Source: Castanea sativa (taxonomy: Eukaryota > Streptophyta > Magnoliopsida > Fagales > Fagaceae). Taken from it: DNA of 64,000 nt. This document shows, piece by piece, positions 25,401 through 37,324 of this stretch (position 1 is the first letter of the stretch; every line of letters starts with the position of its first letter). Both the position numbers and the translations under genes were made by a program. A model generated the notes under the pieces. The model was given only the letters and a program-made list of their open reading frames with translations. It had not been told where the DNA came from and made no database searches. The stretch spans positions 49,213,751 through 49,277,750 of the forward strand of contig NC_134020.1 in assembly GCF_040712315.1 (NCBI RefSeq), in the 5' to 3' direction.

Positions 25401-27193
25401 AATCCTTTTATAACCTAAATCTACCTAAACCCTTAAACATCTAATATTCAAGAATCCTTCAAGATCTCATCAAGAAATCTAATTTAGAGTCTGTTTAGGA
25501 TCTGTTTATTTTGCTGAAACTAAAAACTTTTTGCTGAAAATATTGTGGATAAAAGTAAAAGTTAGTTAAAATAGTACAGTGGAACCCATGAATAGTACCA
25601 AAAAGTGCAGTGGGACTCATAAATAGTAGCAAAAATAAGCTGAATAGTAAAATAAGTTAGCAAAAATAATATTTGCCAAACGGACACTTAGTGTTGAATT
25701 CCTAAAGATCATACATCAAAATTGGTATTGTAATCCAATAAGGCTTCTGTCTTGCGCCAATAAGAATGGGTGAAGGGTGAGGGTGCATGTGTGACTTACC
25801 TATTAAAAAAACTTTCTGGTTTCACCATATCATGTTCTTAGTTACTGAAAAGAAGGATTTATACATGGTTCGAAAGTGGAAAATACAGAATAACTTTCCA
25901 TGAGTAAGACAGAAGAGGTTCTTTTTTCTTACTGTGACCTTGTAAGTTTCCACTTTTAGATGTTTAAAAATCTTGGAAAGAAAAGATAATAATAAAAACC
26001 TAAAAATTCTGTTCAAGTACATTGCTGTTTGATAATGATTTTTATTTATCGTGTGATCTTCTTCAGCTAGGTAGCGAGTGAGATGGTGCAAAAGGAGAGC
26101 AAAGTGGTTCATCACCATTTTTTAACTGGTTCCTCTTTTCCTCTCTTTCTAGGTGATTTTGCTTGTCCTTTTCTGTTTCTTTAGAGAGAGGAGGGGGGGG
26201 GGGGGGGTGTCTTGATGTTGGGAATATGTGGTGTATAATGTTCACTTGTTTTATATTTAATGCACTAGCTGAAGGTGCTGATGTAGGATGGCTTATTATT
26301 CAGAGTTCAGGTTTTGCTGTGCTCAATATAGGTTGGCTAATAGTGGCTTTAGATTTTGGGATTTGTCCATTACAAGACAGTCCGAGATCATCAGTGAAAG
26401 CTTAGGAGCTTTTGGGTTTCCAAGTGATGGAACGTTGAGTTAAGGTTTTATGGATGAGTACAAACTAATGTGTCTCCAACATTCATTTATTATGTTGAAT
26501 TCTAGCAATCACATTCATTGCCACATTTGTTTGTAAACATTTTGTGGTAAAATGTGTAGTAACTTTTGCATTTTCTTTTATGGATTGATTGATATTGTTA
26601 ATGGCATTGTTTTGGTCTGGTTGTGTCTCATAACTAAAGTAAATAAGAGAGAAAGAAAGAAAGCAATAATCGACTCATGATAGGACCCATGGGCCATAAC
26701 TATAGCTGATAGTAAAGCTTATTAAAATTAAAGACAATGCTTGAAACTTAAGAAAGTGCAAGGTTCCAAAGCAGTGGCTGCCTAATTCCAAGAAACATGG
26801 AGTATTCAAATTAGGCCTCCCCTTAAAAGTAAAACCTAATAGAAAACTTCTTTTGTCTTTAATCTTTTTATTCCTTGAACTCCTTGTATCCTACGTGGTG
26901 TACTTATTTTGTTATTACATTTTGTTTTAGACTTGATGGATGGGCTGCGAGAAATCCCTGGTAGGGAGGCTTTGAAACTTCGAGCAGAGGCAAGTCAAAC
27001 ATTGTCCTCATATATGCTGTCATTTTTCTCCTAATACTTTTACACATTTATATTACATCATGATTAGTTGTCATAATGAAATTGTTGCCCCCTTCAAAAC
27101 CAGGTGGCTACTATGACAGCACATCTGAAGCGGCAGAGGACTGCAATAAACAAACGGATAATGAAGATTTCTGATTTGGGGGTTCCTGTGTGA
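22454..27193 (+). CDS. RHIP1: RHIP1-like protein (RGS1-HXK1-interacting protein 1), intact copy
   Basis: Eight exons in consistent phase: 22454-22669, 22779-22845, 22988-23065, 23966-24018, 24336-24472, 24557-24621, 26931-26989 and 27104-27193. They total 765 bp, 254 residues, near the Arabidopsis At4g26410 length. The protein has a Ser/Ala/Glu-rich N-terminus, the conserved block starting [20 protein letters not shown], a short hydrophobic segment ([20 protein letters not shown], ~109-128) and a charged helical C-terminal half, likely coiled coil. In Arabidopsis RHIP1 links the RGS1 regulator and hexokinase 1 in glucose signalling; that role is inferred by homology. Intron 7 begins with GC (GAG/GCAAGT), a rare GC-AG intron whose donor is also present in both pseudogene copies. 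Intron 6 holds a 200-bp MITE. It is the only functional-looking copy of three in the window. Confidence 0.88.
25488..25687. mobile_element. 200-bp MITE in RHIP1 intron 6 (unit 1 only)
   Basis: It is flanked by TTAG on both sides (25484-25487 and 25688-25691). Units 2 and 3 have one uninterrupted copy of the site ('aatttagtgttg', e.g. ~36611), so this is an insertion after the units separated. The ends (GTCTGTTTAGG; inverse GTGTCCGTTTGG) are weakly inverted repeats. The core matches the MITE at 7717-7923 in inverse orientation. Confidence 0.75.
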
Positions 27194-28176
27194 TTAATAA
27201 GAAGAATATCTTGATGAACCTTGCCTCCCGCTCCTTATTTTTTTTTCCCTTCTTCTTTCAACCCCTGCAATGCAAAAGGAAAGCAGATGTGTAATAAGGG
27301 AGGATGTTGGGACTTTCATTTTCTGACATTCGTAGTTCTGATAGTTAAAATCGATTTTGGTTTCAGTTGGCTTAGTTTGTTATACTTTTTGGTTACTTTA
27401 TATTGTTGAACACAAACACCAGCAGATAATTCTGCTTGATAATTTGTCACTACCCTTCTCCCTCTCCCAGTATAATCATTTCAGTTGGCAGGCATCAACT
27501 GAATACTTCTTTGAGATTATAACGGCTGCTGACTTCTGATCTGTGTCAAGGAATAGTGCAAGTCACGAAACTTTGAAATCCCTTTGACGACGTTAAGATT
27601 CATGGGAAATGGAGTCGGATACATTAATTTGTCTAAGGGCATTGGTTTGCATGTGCCTAATAGGACACAATCCTTCCCACCTTCAGTAGCAGTAGTACAA
27701 AAACATTGAGAAATGGGAGAAATTATTGTGTGTACTTGTGCATTGTCCTTCCATCACATAGAAGGTGGTTCTATGAATGGGTCCTGTACATGAGATTTCC
27801 TTTTTTCGTAAGAGGGAGGTGTTGTGCATGAGTGCGTAATAGTAATTCTTTATGCTATTCACTCTAGTTGGAGTTCTTTGAGTGGAGCAGATCAAGTCAT
27901 TCATTCATAAAATTTGTCAATCTCATTCATCAAATGTGTGAGACAAGAGACTGCACTTACAGGATTAGTCAATTGCTTGGGATAGATTAGGAAATAGTTG
28001 AGGAAACTAAGAATAAAAAAGAATCTGGACTGAATTTTGTAGAGACGCTGCTTAAAAAGGCTTTTGTCCTGGGTATGAAGTTTAGCACCTGCATGGCTAC
28101 CTTACGAAACTCACTCCACACATTCGAGATACTCCGCTCCCTAGCAAATGCAGGTTCATACTCATACACATTCTAA
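27194..28176. other. 3' flank of RHIP1 and intergenic DNA
   Basis: The first ~480 bp are the RHIP1 3' UTR and flank, conserved in units 2 and 3. The stretch ~27680-27968 is replaced in units 2 and 3 by a LINE fragment. From ~28020 a minus-strand frame (EFRKVAMQVLNFIPRTKAF) is conserved in the other units. Confidence 0.5.
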
Positions 28177-28560
28177 AGAGCACTCACGTCTTAAAATTCT
28201 ATCCCATTTTATTTTACTATTTCAAAAAGTTACTTTACTAATTATACAATACTCTCAACATCTTAAATTTTATTTTACAACACAATATATTAAAATAATA
28301 TTTTAACACAATAAAATAATATATCTCAATAAAAATAAAAACTCGAAACCCAAAAACCCGGTGAGAGAGGAATTGATGAAGTAAGTGAATAAAATATTTT
28401 TTTTATTTTAAGAATTGAGCTACTGTATAATTCTGTAGAATTGCATTGTAGCACTGTTGCAAATTTTTTTTACAATAATTGGTTTTTACAAGGTTGGATG
28501 AAGCTTGATTTTTGTGCAAAAATGGTAAAATTTGCCAACATATGGCAGTGCGAATGCTCT
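28177..28560. mobile_element. PIF/Harbinger-like MITE (unit 1 only)
   Basis: The left end AGAGCACTCACG and the inverse of the right end AGAGCATTCGCA are similar. Flanks are TAA at the left and TAC at the right, near a 3-bp duplication. Units 2 and 3 lack the segment, so it is a private insertion of unit 1. No coding capacity. Confidence 0.6.
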
Positions 28561-28874
28561 TACGCATACCCAACTTAGGGCCAGAAGCCTTTGCTATATG
28601 ATGAGCACCTTAATTACGTTATATCATCTACATTACGATCTTTTTCTCTACAAACCAAATCCCAATAACTGTGACAATAGCAAAACAAGTACACATATCA
28701 ATGTACATCACTCGGAATTTTATGACACATATCATGATAAGATGAACAGCCAATGATCCAGTGAATCTATCATTTACCACTTTTAGGTGGTTGTCAAGTA
28801 ACTGCCTTCATTGGAATGAGACTTTTGCGATCAAATTAAGCTTCCTATGAGTTTTTAGCCACAACCCAATAAAA

Positions 28875-30871
28875 CTATTTTCTAATCTGTGTGAAGAGCT
28901 CGGTAGGTTTTCCAGTTCCTCCTGTGCTTCCACTGAAAGCAGAAAAAACACTTACTATTTGGCTGTTGAAAGCCCCAAATCCACCACCAGAAAATCCCCC
29001 AGACCCACCAGCTGAAGCTACCCTTGCAAATCCAGCAACCCCTGAAGCCACACCAGCAAACCCACCACCAGTAGCAGCACTTGAAAACCCACCAGGTGAA
29101 CTAGTGCCAGTGAAGCCACCACCACCACCAAAACCACTGGGAGATCCAAAACCTGTGCCTGGTAGACCAGTACCAATCTGTCTTGATTGTCCAAAAGACC
29201 CAAGAATGGATCCCAGTGCTTGCTGTCCTGATCCCAGGGCCGGCCCACCAAAATTTGGGGCTAAGCGGAAATTTTATACGAGACATTTTTATATGAAACA
29301 TTAATTAAATAAATATATATATAATACTAATTAAATCAAGATTAATTTGATGTAAATATAGAAATTGATGAATAATAATAATTAAACTAAAGTTAATTTT
29401 ATATAGAGGATGGAATATCATTGAACTATAAATTTAAACAAAAAGAACTAGAAAACATATTATTTTTTTTAAAAAAGAAACTTATTTTAACTTGGATATA
29501 TAACTATGAATAGTTAAGTACAGTTGTAACATAAATTTTAATTTATATATTCTTTTTAAGAGAAAGAAATAGATAAATATTATTTGGTGCTTGGGTTTGT
29601 AGGATATTAGTTTACAAAAATTAAGATCTCAAACTATTAGAAGAGATTAGTTATCATTGATGATCTATCACATTTGTAATAATTTTTTTGAAACATTTTA
29701 GGGTTTCAATTGGTTTTAATTTCTATTGGTTTCCTATTTTGGAAGCCTTGTTAGAAATGAAAAAGAAAAATACTAAAAATATTGTAAAATATTCACAATA
29801 TAATGTGATAATGACTGTAATTGATGAAATTCAATAACTTAATTTATTTGTGTTTGAATTAATTTTTTATGTAATCGGTGACATGTTTGTTAAATTTAAA
29901 CTTAAACATATAATAAAATTTGTGGTATCTTTAACATCACTTAAAAAAATACTAATTATTTAAAAAATATTATATTTTTATAAAATTTTGGTCCTTTACA
30001 AATGAAAAAGTGGCCTTTTTTTTAGTAGGGAATTTTTTTTTTTTTTTGGTTGTGGGGCGGCCTAATTAGCCTAGGCCTTGAGCCGGCACTGCCTGATCCA
30101 ATGCTAAACCCAGTTTGAGTTGGAGCTTGAGCTGTTGTTCCAGTACTGAAACCACCAGAGAATGCACTCGAATTTGTTGGTTGAGATGGTTGTGAAGACT
30201 GGGGAAGCTGGAAGCTAAAAGATGCAGGACGAAACAGCTGTCCGCTAGGAACCGTTATGTCAAAAGCTGAGCTCATCGGACTTGATGCTGCATTACCAAA
30301 TGGACCACCAAATGGATTTGATTTTGGAGCAGTTGCAGTAGGGGTTGAGCCAATACCAAATGCACCAAGGCTTCCCAAACTAAATTTTGCTGTGTTACTT
30401 GTCTCAGGAGCCTCCTCCTCCATCTCATCCTCTTCTGTTTCTGCAACATCCAAACTTCCATTCTTTTCTCCAGTTGTCCTCCCAGAAGTTGGGAGTGGTG
30501 TTGGGAATAGAACACGTGCAGTAGATGGCTGTGCTGGTTGAGCATTCAATGTCACATTAGGTGCAGGTTTTGCCATGTTACCGAAACTGGGCTGGCTTCC
30601 AGATGTCAGACGGGTTGAAATTTCAATTGTAGGGTCAGTTGTTACTGAAGGTTCAAGCTTGGATTCAATTTCACCTTTGGGAGGCTCAGACTGCAGAGAT
30701 GATACTTGTTTACTAGCAGCCTTATCTGTTTTCAAACTAGATTTGGCCATAGGAGGTTGAAGCTCTGTTTTAGGAGACTCGGATATTGGAGTAGATAAGG
30801 GCACCGATGTTTTAGGAGCCTGCAAGGAAGAGGAACCAGAGGAAGAGGCAATTAAAGAAGGGGAAGCTGAT
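28875..30871 (-). pseudogene. NUP214: Truncated NUP214 3' tail, copy 1 (interrupted by a hAT element)
   Basis: This copies the last exon of NUP214 from the stop codon to the breakpoint corresponding to 55965 in the intact gene. The upstream coding region is absent. It lacks all the 10-residue [10 protein letters not shown] repeats and the following VDDIPAK segment, has a small deletion beside the hAT insertion, and is split at 29235-30091. The 5' part stays open (267 codons ending inside the transposon). Directly upstream on the same strand lies the truncated TMEM copy of unit 2. The transposon and repeat loss make a functional product unlikely. Confidence 0.88.
29235..30091. mobile_element. 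857-bp hAT non-autonomous element
   Basis: It is flanked by an exact 8-bp target duplication CCTGATCC (29227-29234 and 30092-30099). Terminal inverted repeats are CAGGGCCGGC and, on the inverse, CAGTGCCGGC. The uninterrupted site is present in units 2 (~43930) and 3 (~55190). The interior is AT-rich with no transposase. Confidence 0.92.
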
Positions 30872-32197
30872 CATATAGTGACTTGTTTTACTTTTCCTGT
30901 AATTTTTTTTAAATAGTTCTACCCTATTCTATTGTCTAATACAAATTCAAAGCACCAGCTATATCCAAATTTTATACAAATACAAGTATGCATGTACGCA
31001 CAAATACAATGAGTAAATAAAATTTTAACCAAAAAAGTCCAAAACAAACACATGAAAGCCAAGAAAACTCGAATTGGTATTTGTTTACGTGCAAGTGAAG
31101 AATACCCTACCCCATGTGAACATCTATTTTCTTGACCTTCAAAGAGGGACGAGTAATAAGCAGGATCATAGATAGAGCCTCCCAAAATGTAATCAGAATT
31201 TGAGGGTTGTCTAACTACAGCAGGAGTTGCAGGACTCAGAAAACTATTTCTTAAATCATAATCTGCTTCTCTAGAACCTGTAGTGTCTACATATGAAACC
31301 CCCAACCTGTAAATCTGAATCCATAACAATGAGGACGACAACCTTACAGTAAACCCAATGATTTGCATTGCCAGAGTGAGTTTTAATGAAAAGATAACGA
31401 ATATCTCATAACCCTCAGAAGAAATGTTCCTGCATACACATAAAATTGAGAGATCAGTATAGCCATTAACATCACTTAATCAAAATGTAACAAACACTCA
31501 GAGTCACACACACATAATGGTACATTTAAACACAGACTACTAGGATTATAAAATTATTTTGCAACTAGGTTTTGTGCCAACATGTGAAGATGTAGACAGT
31601 AGAACAACCACGTGCTGCTGCATGAGTGAATGCTTACACAATGAAATCAAATATTAATTTTTTGAGGGGCCACAGGCCCACAGCTATGTCAAAGATTGCT
31701 TATGTAATAGACAGAACCTAGAAGACGTGTCCAAACATGCAAAATTTTGTAAATAGAGTATGAATAAACTGACTATCTTTTCAAAGCATTGGCATATATG
31801 ACGGGTTAATATAGCAGTTTGATGATGATGACGAGGACAATGATGTTTCTCCATAGATATAATAATAAATAATTGAGTAAAACTAAAGAAGATTATCTTA
31901 GTTGCTATACCTTGTCTCCCTAGTTAAATTCAAACATTTACATGGTTGAATTTAATTGTTCTTTGAGAAGATAAAATTACTTAGTTATATTGGCCAATAC
32001 AAACATGTGGATGAATTCAATTAATGAACCTAAGGTACAACAACACCTAAGAAACTTTACCTAAGTCCCTAAATAATTAAGGGTTGATTTAATGGGTGCC
32101 CTTGCGTACCCATTAAGGTATTATTTTATAACGAAGTCAAGCCACTTTCTTTCTAAACTCCATATTTTTATTAGCTTTTTGCTATTTTTCAATGTAA

Positions 32198-32883
32198 GAG
32201 CATCCACACCAGCTCATGTAAAAACTTCTAAAATAAACATAACTACCAATTTTACACATTTTGAGCAAAAAAACACCCACATCAGTGGGTTTAAAAATGT
32301 TTAAAATTTTGTAAACCCATCCCCGAGCTACAGTAACCGTGTATATTAACATGGTCACTGTAGCTCGTTTAAACCATTATTTTATTATTTCCGTTCGCTC
32401 CTTTTTTTCTCTCTCCTTTTCGTGCTCAACCAACCCAGCTAAAACTCAACTCCTCATCCTCTTCTTTTTCCTCAGATGCACACAAACACACCCACACACA
32501 AACACATCCACACAGAAAATCAACACAGACACTTGCTCAAAAAAAAAAAAAACATAAATACACAAACATAGATCGGCGCTTGATCGGAGCGTGGATCAGA
32601 GCAGCCGGAGCTTGGACCGGATCTGATCGGAGCTAGGGAGAGTAGATCGGAGCTCGGATCAGAGCTAGGGAGAGTAGATTGGAGCTCGGAGCTCGGAGCA
32701 AGTGGATCAGAGCGTATCGGAGTGGATCGGAACTCGGATCGGTGCTCGGAGTGACTGGATCGGAGCGTATCGGAGTGGATCGGTGCTTGAAGCGACTGGA
32801 TCAGAGTGTATCAGAGTGGATCGGTGCTCGGAGCAGATCGGGGCAGATCAGAGAGTTGATCGGGAGGGAGAGTTGATCTGGGT

Positions 32884-32937
<54 letters not shown>

Positions 32938-33140
32938 TAATCAGAAATGAAGAGAGGCGCGCGTATAGGAATTGGAGAGAAATAATAAAAAAAAGTGAGG
33001 AAATTATTATTTAATTAATAGAAGTGGTAGGATAGATGAACTGATGTGGGTGTTTTGTAAAAGTAAATGTGTAAAATCTTAAAAGTAGGTTTTTTGTGTA
33101 AAATAGACGGAATCTTTTAAACGAGCTGATGTGGTTGCTC
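32198..33140. mobile_element. 943-bp PIF/Harbinger-like MITE (unit 2 only)
   Basis: It is flanked by TAA on both sides (32195-32197 and 33141-33143). Terminal inverted repeats are GAGCATCCACACCAGCTC and, on the inverse, GAGCAACCACATCAGCTC. Unit 3 has one intact site at ~46000. The interior contains CT- and CA-rich sequence, imperfect tandem repeats of 'gatcggagc'-type motifs (32573-32880) and a GA microsatellite. No transposase was found. Confidence 0.88.
32887..32934. repeat. (GA)n microsatellite inside the MITE
   Basis: Perfect GA tract of about 24 units following the 'gatcggagc' minisatellite. Confidence 0.95.
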
Positions 33141-34325
33141 TAAGTATGACCCTTTTGAAGCCCCTTTATAACGATTGCATGTGAGCAACAAAAAGCAAAA
33201 AATCAAAGTTGAAGCTCAACAAAGAATAAGCTAACCTATTCTAATTTTATGCCAAGTACCATTAATTATTACTTTTTCCCCTTCTTTTTAAAGAAACCAA
33301 ATCTGAAATTGCACAGATTGAATGCGTATAATAAATACTATCTTTAGTAAAAATTATTGGTGTTCTACTATTCTTTATGAAATAATTAGTTATGTACCAT
33401 TATTTTGTAACTTGAGTTACACAAGTTCGAGATTGCCTTATAACTTAAGTTTCATATAAAATAGACATCAAGTTTATTATGTAACTTGATGACTATTTTT
33501 TTATGGCTATTGAGTTACATGGCAAACTTGAGTTTCAAAAGCCAATAATTTGGGCTATTCGACCATTTTCACCACCTAAGATTACAAGAGTGAACAATAT
33601 GTATATAAACAGGAATGAATAATGTAGTGAAAATGGAAGAGAAGAACAGAAGAGATCATATATCGTGAATGAAGAGGATGAACCAAGAAATATCCAGAGG
33701 GAGAGCACAGAAGAGAAGAACAGCATAGGTACACAAAAGTTTCTGATTGCGACTTTCTATGGCCACCAATGCGAACAACGCTATCCCCAGATTAATCAGC
33801 AAAACCCCGTTGTACAATGCTCCCAGAGATCCAATCAACGTGCACCCTATCTGTTTTTTTTTTTTTTTTTTTTTTTGAACATTATCAAAAATCAAAATAT
33901 CCAATTCATCAACAAAGAAACCGTAAATAAAAACAAAAAAAGTGTTTGGATACCGAGAAAATGAAACCTGAATGTAGATGAGGATGACGGCGAAGGATTG
34001 AAGCCTATCGTAATCGCGTAGGAAAGGCAGTATTTGCTCTCTTAAAGAGCAAGAATAAGAACAACAACAAAGCATCATAAGCAAACAGAGTGTTTAAGAA
34101 AAAACCCAATCGAAAAGATTTGGTTTTGGCCGGAGGAGCAAGAACAAGAACAAGAACCAAGCCAAATTAGCAATATATATATGCCTCTGTTTGTTTGTTT
34201 GTTTGTTTTTTTTTTTTTTTTTTGGGTTTTATGTTTAACTGAAAGTTGAATAGGCAAAGTTTTGTCAATAGAACTCCATACTTTATAGGTCACTTCACTG
34301 ACTAACTTTCCTCTTTACCCATTTT

Positions 34326-34830
34326 CTATGAAGCACGGGTGCGTTTCGGGATTCGGGTGCGGGTGCGGGACTCAACAATTTTTGAAAAAGTAGGGTGCGG
34401 GTGCGGCGATTAAAAAATTATTAAAAATATTTTTATTTATATTTTTAATATATTGCTAAGCATACTTTTTTCACATTATATAAATATATACCAAATTTAA
34501 GAGCAATAGTAAATAATAACTAGAATACAGAGAATGAGAGAGAGCCTAGCTGAAGAGAAATACTTTTTTTTTTTTGAATTTCGGCCAGTATTGGCCGATT
34601 TCGCCGGTATCGGTTTGCGCCCGATACGTACCGATTCGGGCTGAATCGACGCGAATCGGCCCGATTTCGCGCGCGTCGGCCCGAATCGGCTTGAATTGCG
34701 CCGAAAAAAGTATTTTTTTAATGCCCGACGCGGCACAGACGCGCAGGCAGCGGCGTCGCCTGCGCGTCCCCGCGTCGAACCGCGTCAGACGCGGGTGCGG
34801 CAGCCCAAACGCCGCACCCGTGCTTCCCAG
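34326..34830. mobile_element. 505-bp GC-rich hAT-like MITE (unit 2 only)
   Basis: It is flanked by the exact 8-bp duplication CCCATTTT (34318-34325 and 34831-34838). Inverted termini share GAAGCACGGGTGCG; the inverse of the right end reads GGGAAGCACGGGTGCGGCG. Unit 3 has the uninterrupted site at ~47210. The interior is strikingly rich in CG (cgattcgggc, gacgcgggtgcgg) compared with surrounding DNA. Open frames in it are spurious. Confidence 0.9.
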
Positions 34831-37324
34831 CCCATTTTTCACTTTCACAATTCACTCTCTTTTATATTTGTACTTTATGAAGTTAGAGGCTTTAAGCTAA
34901 AATGTAATCAGCTGTATTGTTAGTTTGTTGATTATTGGATTGTTGAACCTCCTACGTACATGTGTCATGTGTGTAAGTGCATTATTCAGGTGATGTCTGG
35001 TTCCTTGCATGTCTTTTTGAATAATGAACTCTTGATCAGTCTACACAACTTTTTTTCTTTTTCTTTTTAAAGGATAGATAACTTTTATCATGTTCTTTCA
35101 AATTAGTTGCATATACTACTGCTGCCTCATAAATCTGATCTAAATCGATCCTTAAATAGATGCTTCCTTCGCCTATGAATACTATAGATAACTGCTTCAG
35201 TATCTACCCACATAATCTGCAATTGCAACTTGGTTTAGTACTCAGAACCCTGGTCTTAGGCTTCATGTATTTCATTATTAAGGATTGTATTCTTCTAAAC
35301 TTTTAATACATTTTCCCTTCTTTGGATTCATTTCCCCCTTTTTGTTTATTCTTCGCTGTAATAATATTAATAATATCTTGGGGTTCGCAGCGATAACTTG
35401 GTGTACCTACTATACCACCATTAACTAAAATATGTCTATGGTTAACTAATTGGTGGGCTATGAATACATATGCAGGCACAGTTTGTTAAAGCAGAGAAGA
35501 ATGTAAAGGAGTTTAACATTTTAGCCGATCTAATGAAGAAGGAGAGCAAAAAATTGCTTGAAAGGGCATAACTTGCTGAAAATGATATGAAGTAAGGCCA
35601 TACTGAGCTCAAGTAGAAGTGATTTAAGTACCCTTAAATAAGTACACGGCTATTTTTTTTTTCTATTGCATCTGATGACAGCAAGTAATATGTGTAGGGA
35701 TGCTGGAAGTCAAATTCAACGCCTTGTGAAATCAGTCTACAAGGTTGACACTTAAGCTGCAGGTCTGCATTCTTGACTTTTTTTTTTGGTTAATGAGGTG
35801 GTAGGACCATCATCGGGCATTCTTCTTTAGCTTGGCTGTAATTTGTGCTGTGGTCTGGTCTGTAACCTATTCAAGGTTTGCTTTTGATAAACTTTTACCA
35901 ATGACATTTAGCTCAAAGGACACTGAATCTTCTCTCATAAGTGATGCAAACAGTAAAAAGTTAAAGGAAAAGCAAGATTAAATATCAAGAGATTCGAGAA
36001 TTGTGGTCTAGTTTTGATGTGGGGTTTTCTTGGCACCTTTAATAGACTACTTTAGTTTTTATTGAGTCTTAACTATTAAGTTTCTTTATTTTACTTTCTA
36101 AAAAAAAAAGTATCTTTATTTTAGAAAGTTTCTTGATCAGATTTAATTTGCTTTACTAGAATAAGAACAAACTGGTAAATTCCAGAATTTATAGACTCGG
36201 CTGTCCTTGACTTTACCAAAATTCTATGAATCTTATTTTACGTTATAAGTTCTTTTTCTATTTAATTTAGAAGTTCTTAATTACGCTTCTTTATTATCGG
36301 GAGTACTTGTCTTTCAAGGGAAAAGCTATTTAGGAGTCCTAGCCTCTCTAGGTGTAACAATGACAATAAAAAAGTCTTTATGTATTCAACAAAAGGAAGA
36401 TGCAGTGAGATTGATCTTTATAAAAGTCCAACACCTTATTTAAGTTTTGAGGGAGTGATTGCCTTCTCCCATCTAAACTCATATTTCACTCTATTCACTG
36501 TTTTTATCAAATAGTCATCAAACACATTCAAGATCCAATCTTTTTATAACCTAAATCTACCTAAACCCTTAAACATTGGATATTCAAGAATCTTTCAAGA
36601 TCTCATCAAGAAATATAATTTAGTGTTGAATTCCTAAAGATCCTACGTCGAAATTCGTATCCTAATCCAATATAAGGCTTTTGTCTTGCGCCAATAAGAA
36701 TGGGTGAAGGGTAAGAGTGCTTGTGTGACTTACCTATTAAAAAAACTTTCTGGTTTCACCATATCATGTTCTTAGTTACTGAAAAGAAGGATTTATATAT
36801 GGTTGGAAAGTGGAAAATATAGAATAAATTCCCACAAGACAGAAGAGGTTCTGTTTTCTTATTGTGACCTTTAAAGTTTTCACTTTTAGATGTTTACAAC
36901 TCTTGGAAAGAAAAGATAATAATAAAAACCTAAAAATTATGTTCAAGTACATTGCTGTTTGATAGTGATTTTTATTTATCGTGTGATCTTCTTCAGCTAG
37001 GTAGTGAGTGAGATGATGCAAAAGGAAAGCAAAGTGGTTCATCACCAATTTTTAACATGTTCCTCTTTTCCCTCTCCTTCTAGGTGATTTTGTTTGTCCT
37101 TTTTTGTTTCTTTAGAGAGAGAGAGAGGGGGTGGGGTTGGGGGGGGGGGGGGTTTGGTCTTGATGTTGGGAATATGTGGTGTATAATGTTCACTTGTTTT
37201 ATATTTAATGCACTAACTGAAGTAGCTGATGTAGGATGGCTTATTATTTGGAGTTCAGTTTTTGCTGTGCTCAATATAGGTTGGCTAATAGTGGCTTTAG
37301 ATTTTGGGATTTGTCCACTACAAG

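Larger units (their letters stand above)
17751..30871. repeat. Tandem segmental duplication, unit 1
   Basis: This unit contains TMEM exons 1-3, the intact RHIP1 gene and a truncated NUP214 tail. Its left end is the point in TMEM intron 3 where homology to units 2 and 3 begins (CATTTAAATC). Its right end is the NUP214/TMEM fusion at 30871/30872. It lacks the LINE, foldback and 0.93-kb insertions shared by units 2 and 3. Confidence 0.88.
31111..34078 (-). pseudogene. Truncated TMEM copy 2 (exons 1-3 only, broken splice donor)
   Basis: Exons correspond to 33968-34078, 33657-33850 and 31111-31429, with lengths 111, 194 and 319 bp; exons 2 and 3 equal those of the full gene and exon 1 is 9 bp longer. 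Exons 4-5 are missing because the block ends in intron 3. At the exon 2 end the sequence reads ATATGATCTCT where the full gene has TTTGGTCTCT. The donor GT is lost and a TGA stop follows FIHDI. Exon 3 itself is open, which suggests the damage is recent. A 943-bp MITE sits in intron 2 (32198-33140). Any transcript would run into the NUP214 tail of unit 1. Confidence 0.85.

Noticed and set aside
30022..30825. 267-residue frame taken as an independent gene
   Set aside because: It is the 5' part of NUP214 tail copy 1 and ends inside the hAT insertion; the annotated start is only a TTG within the frame.
34574..34900. Open frames of ~100 residues on both strands
   Set aside because: They lie in the CG-rich hAT MITE at 34326-34830 and are open only because the DNA has few stop codons.
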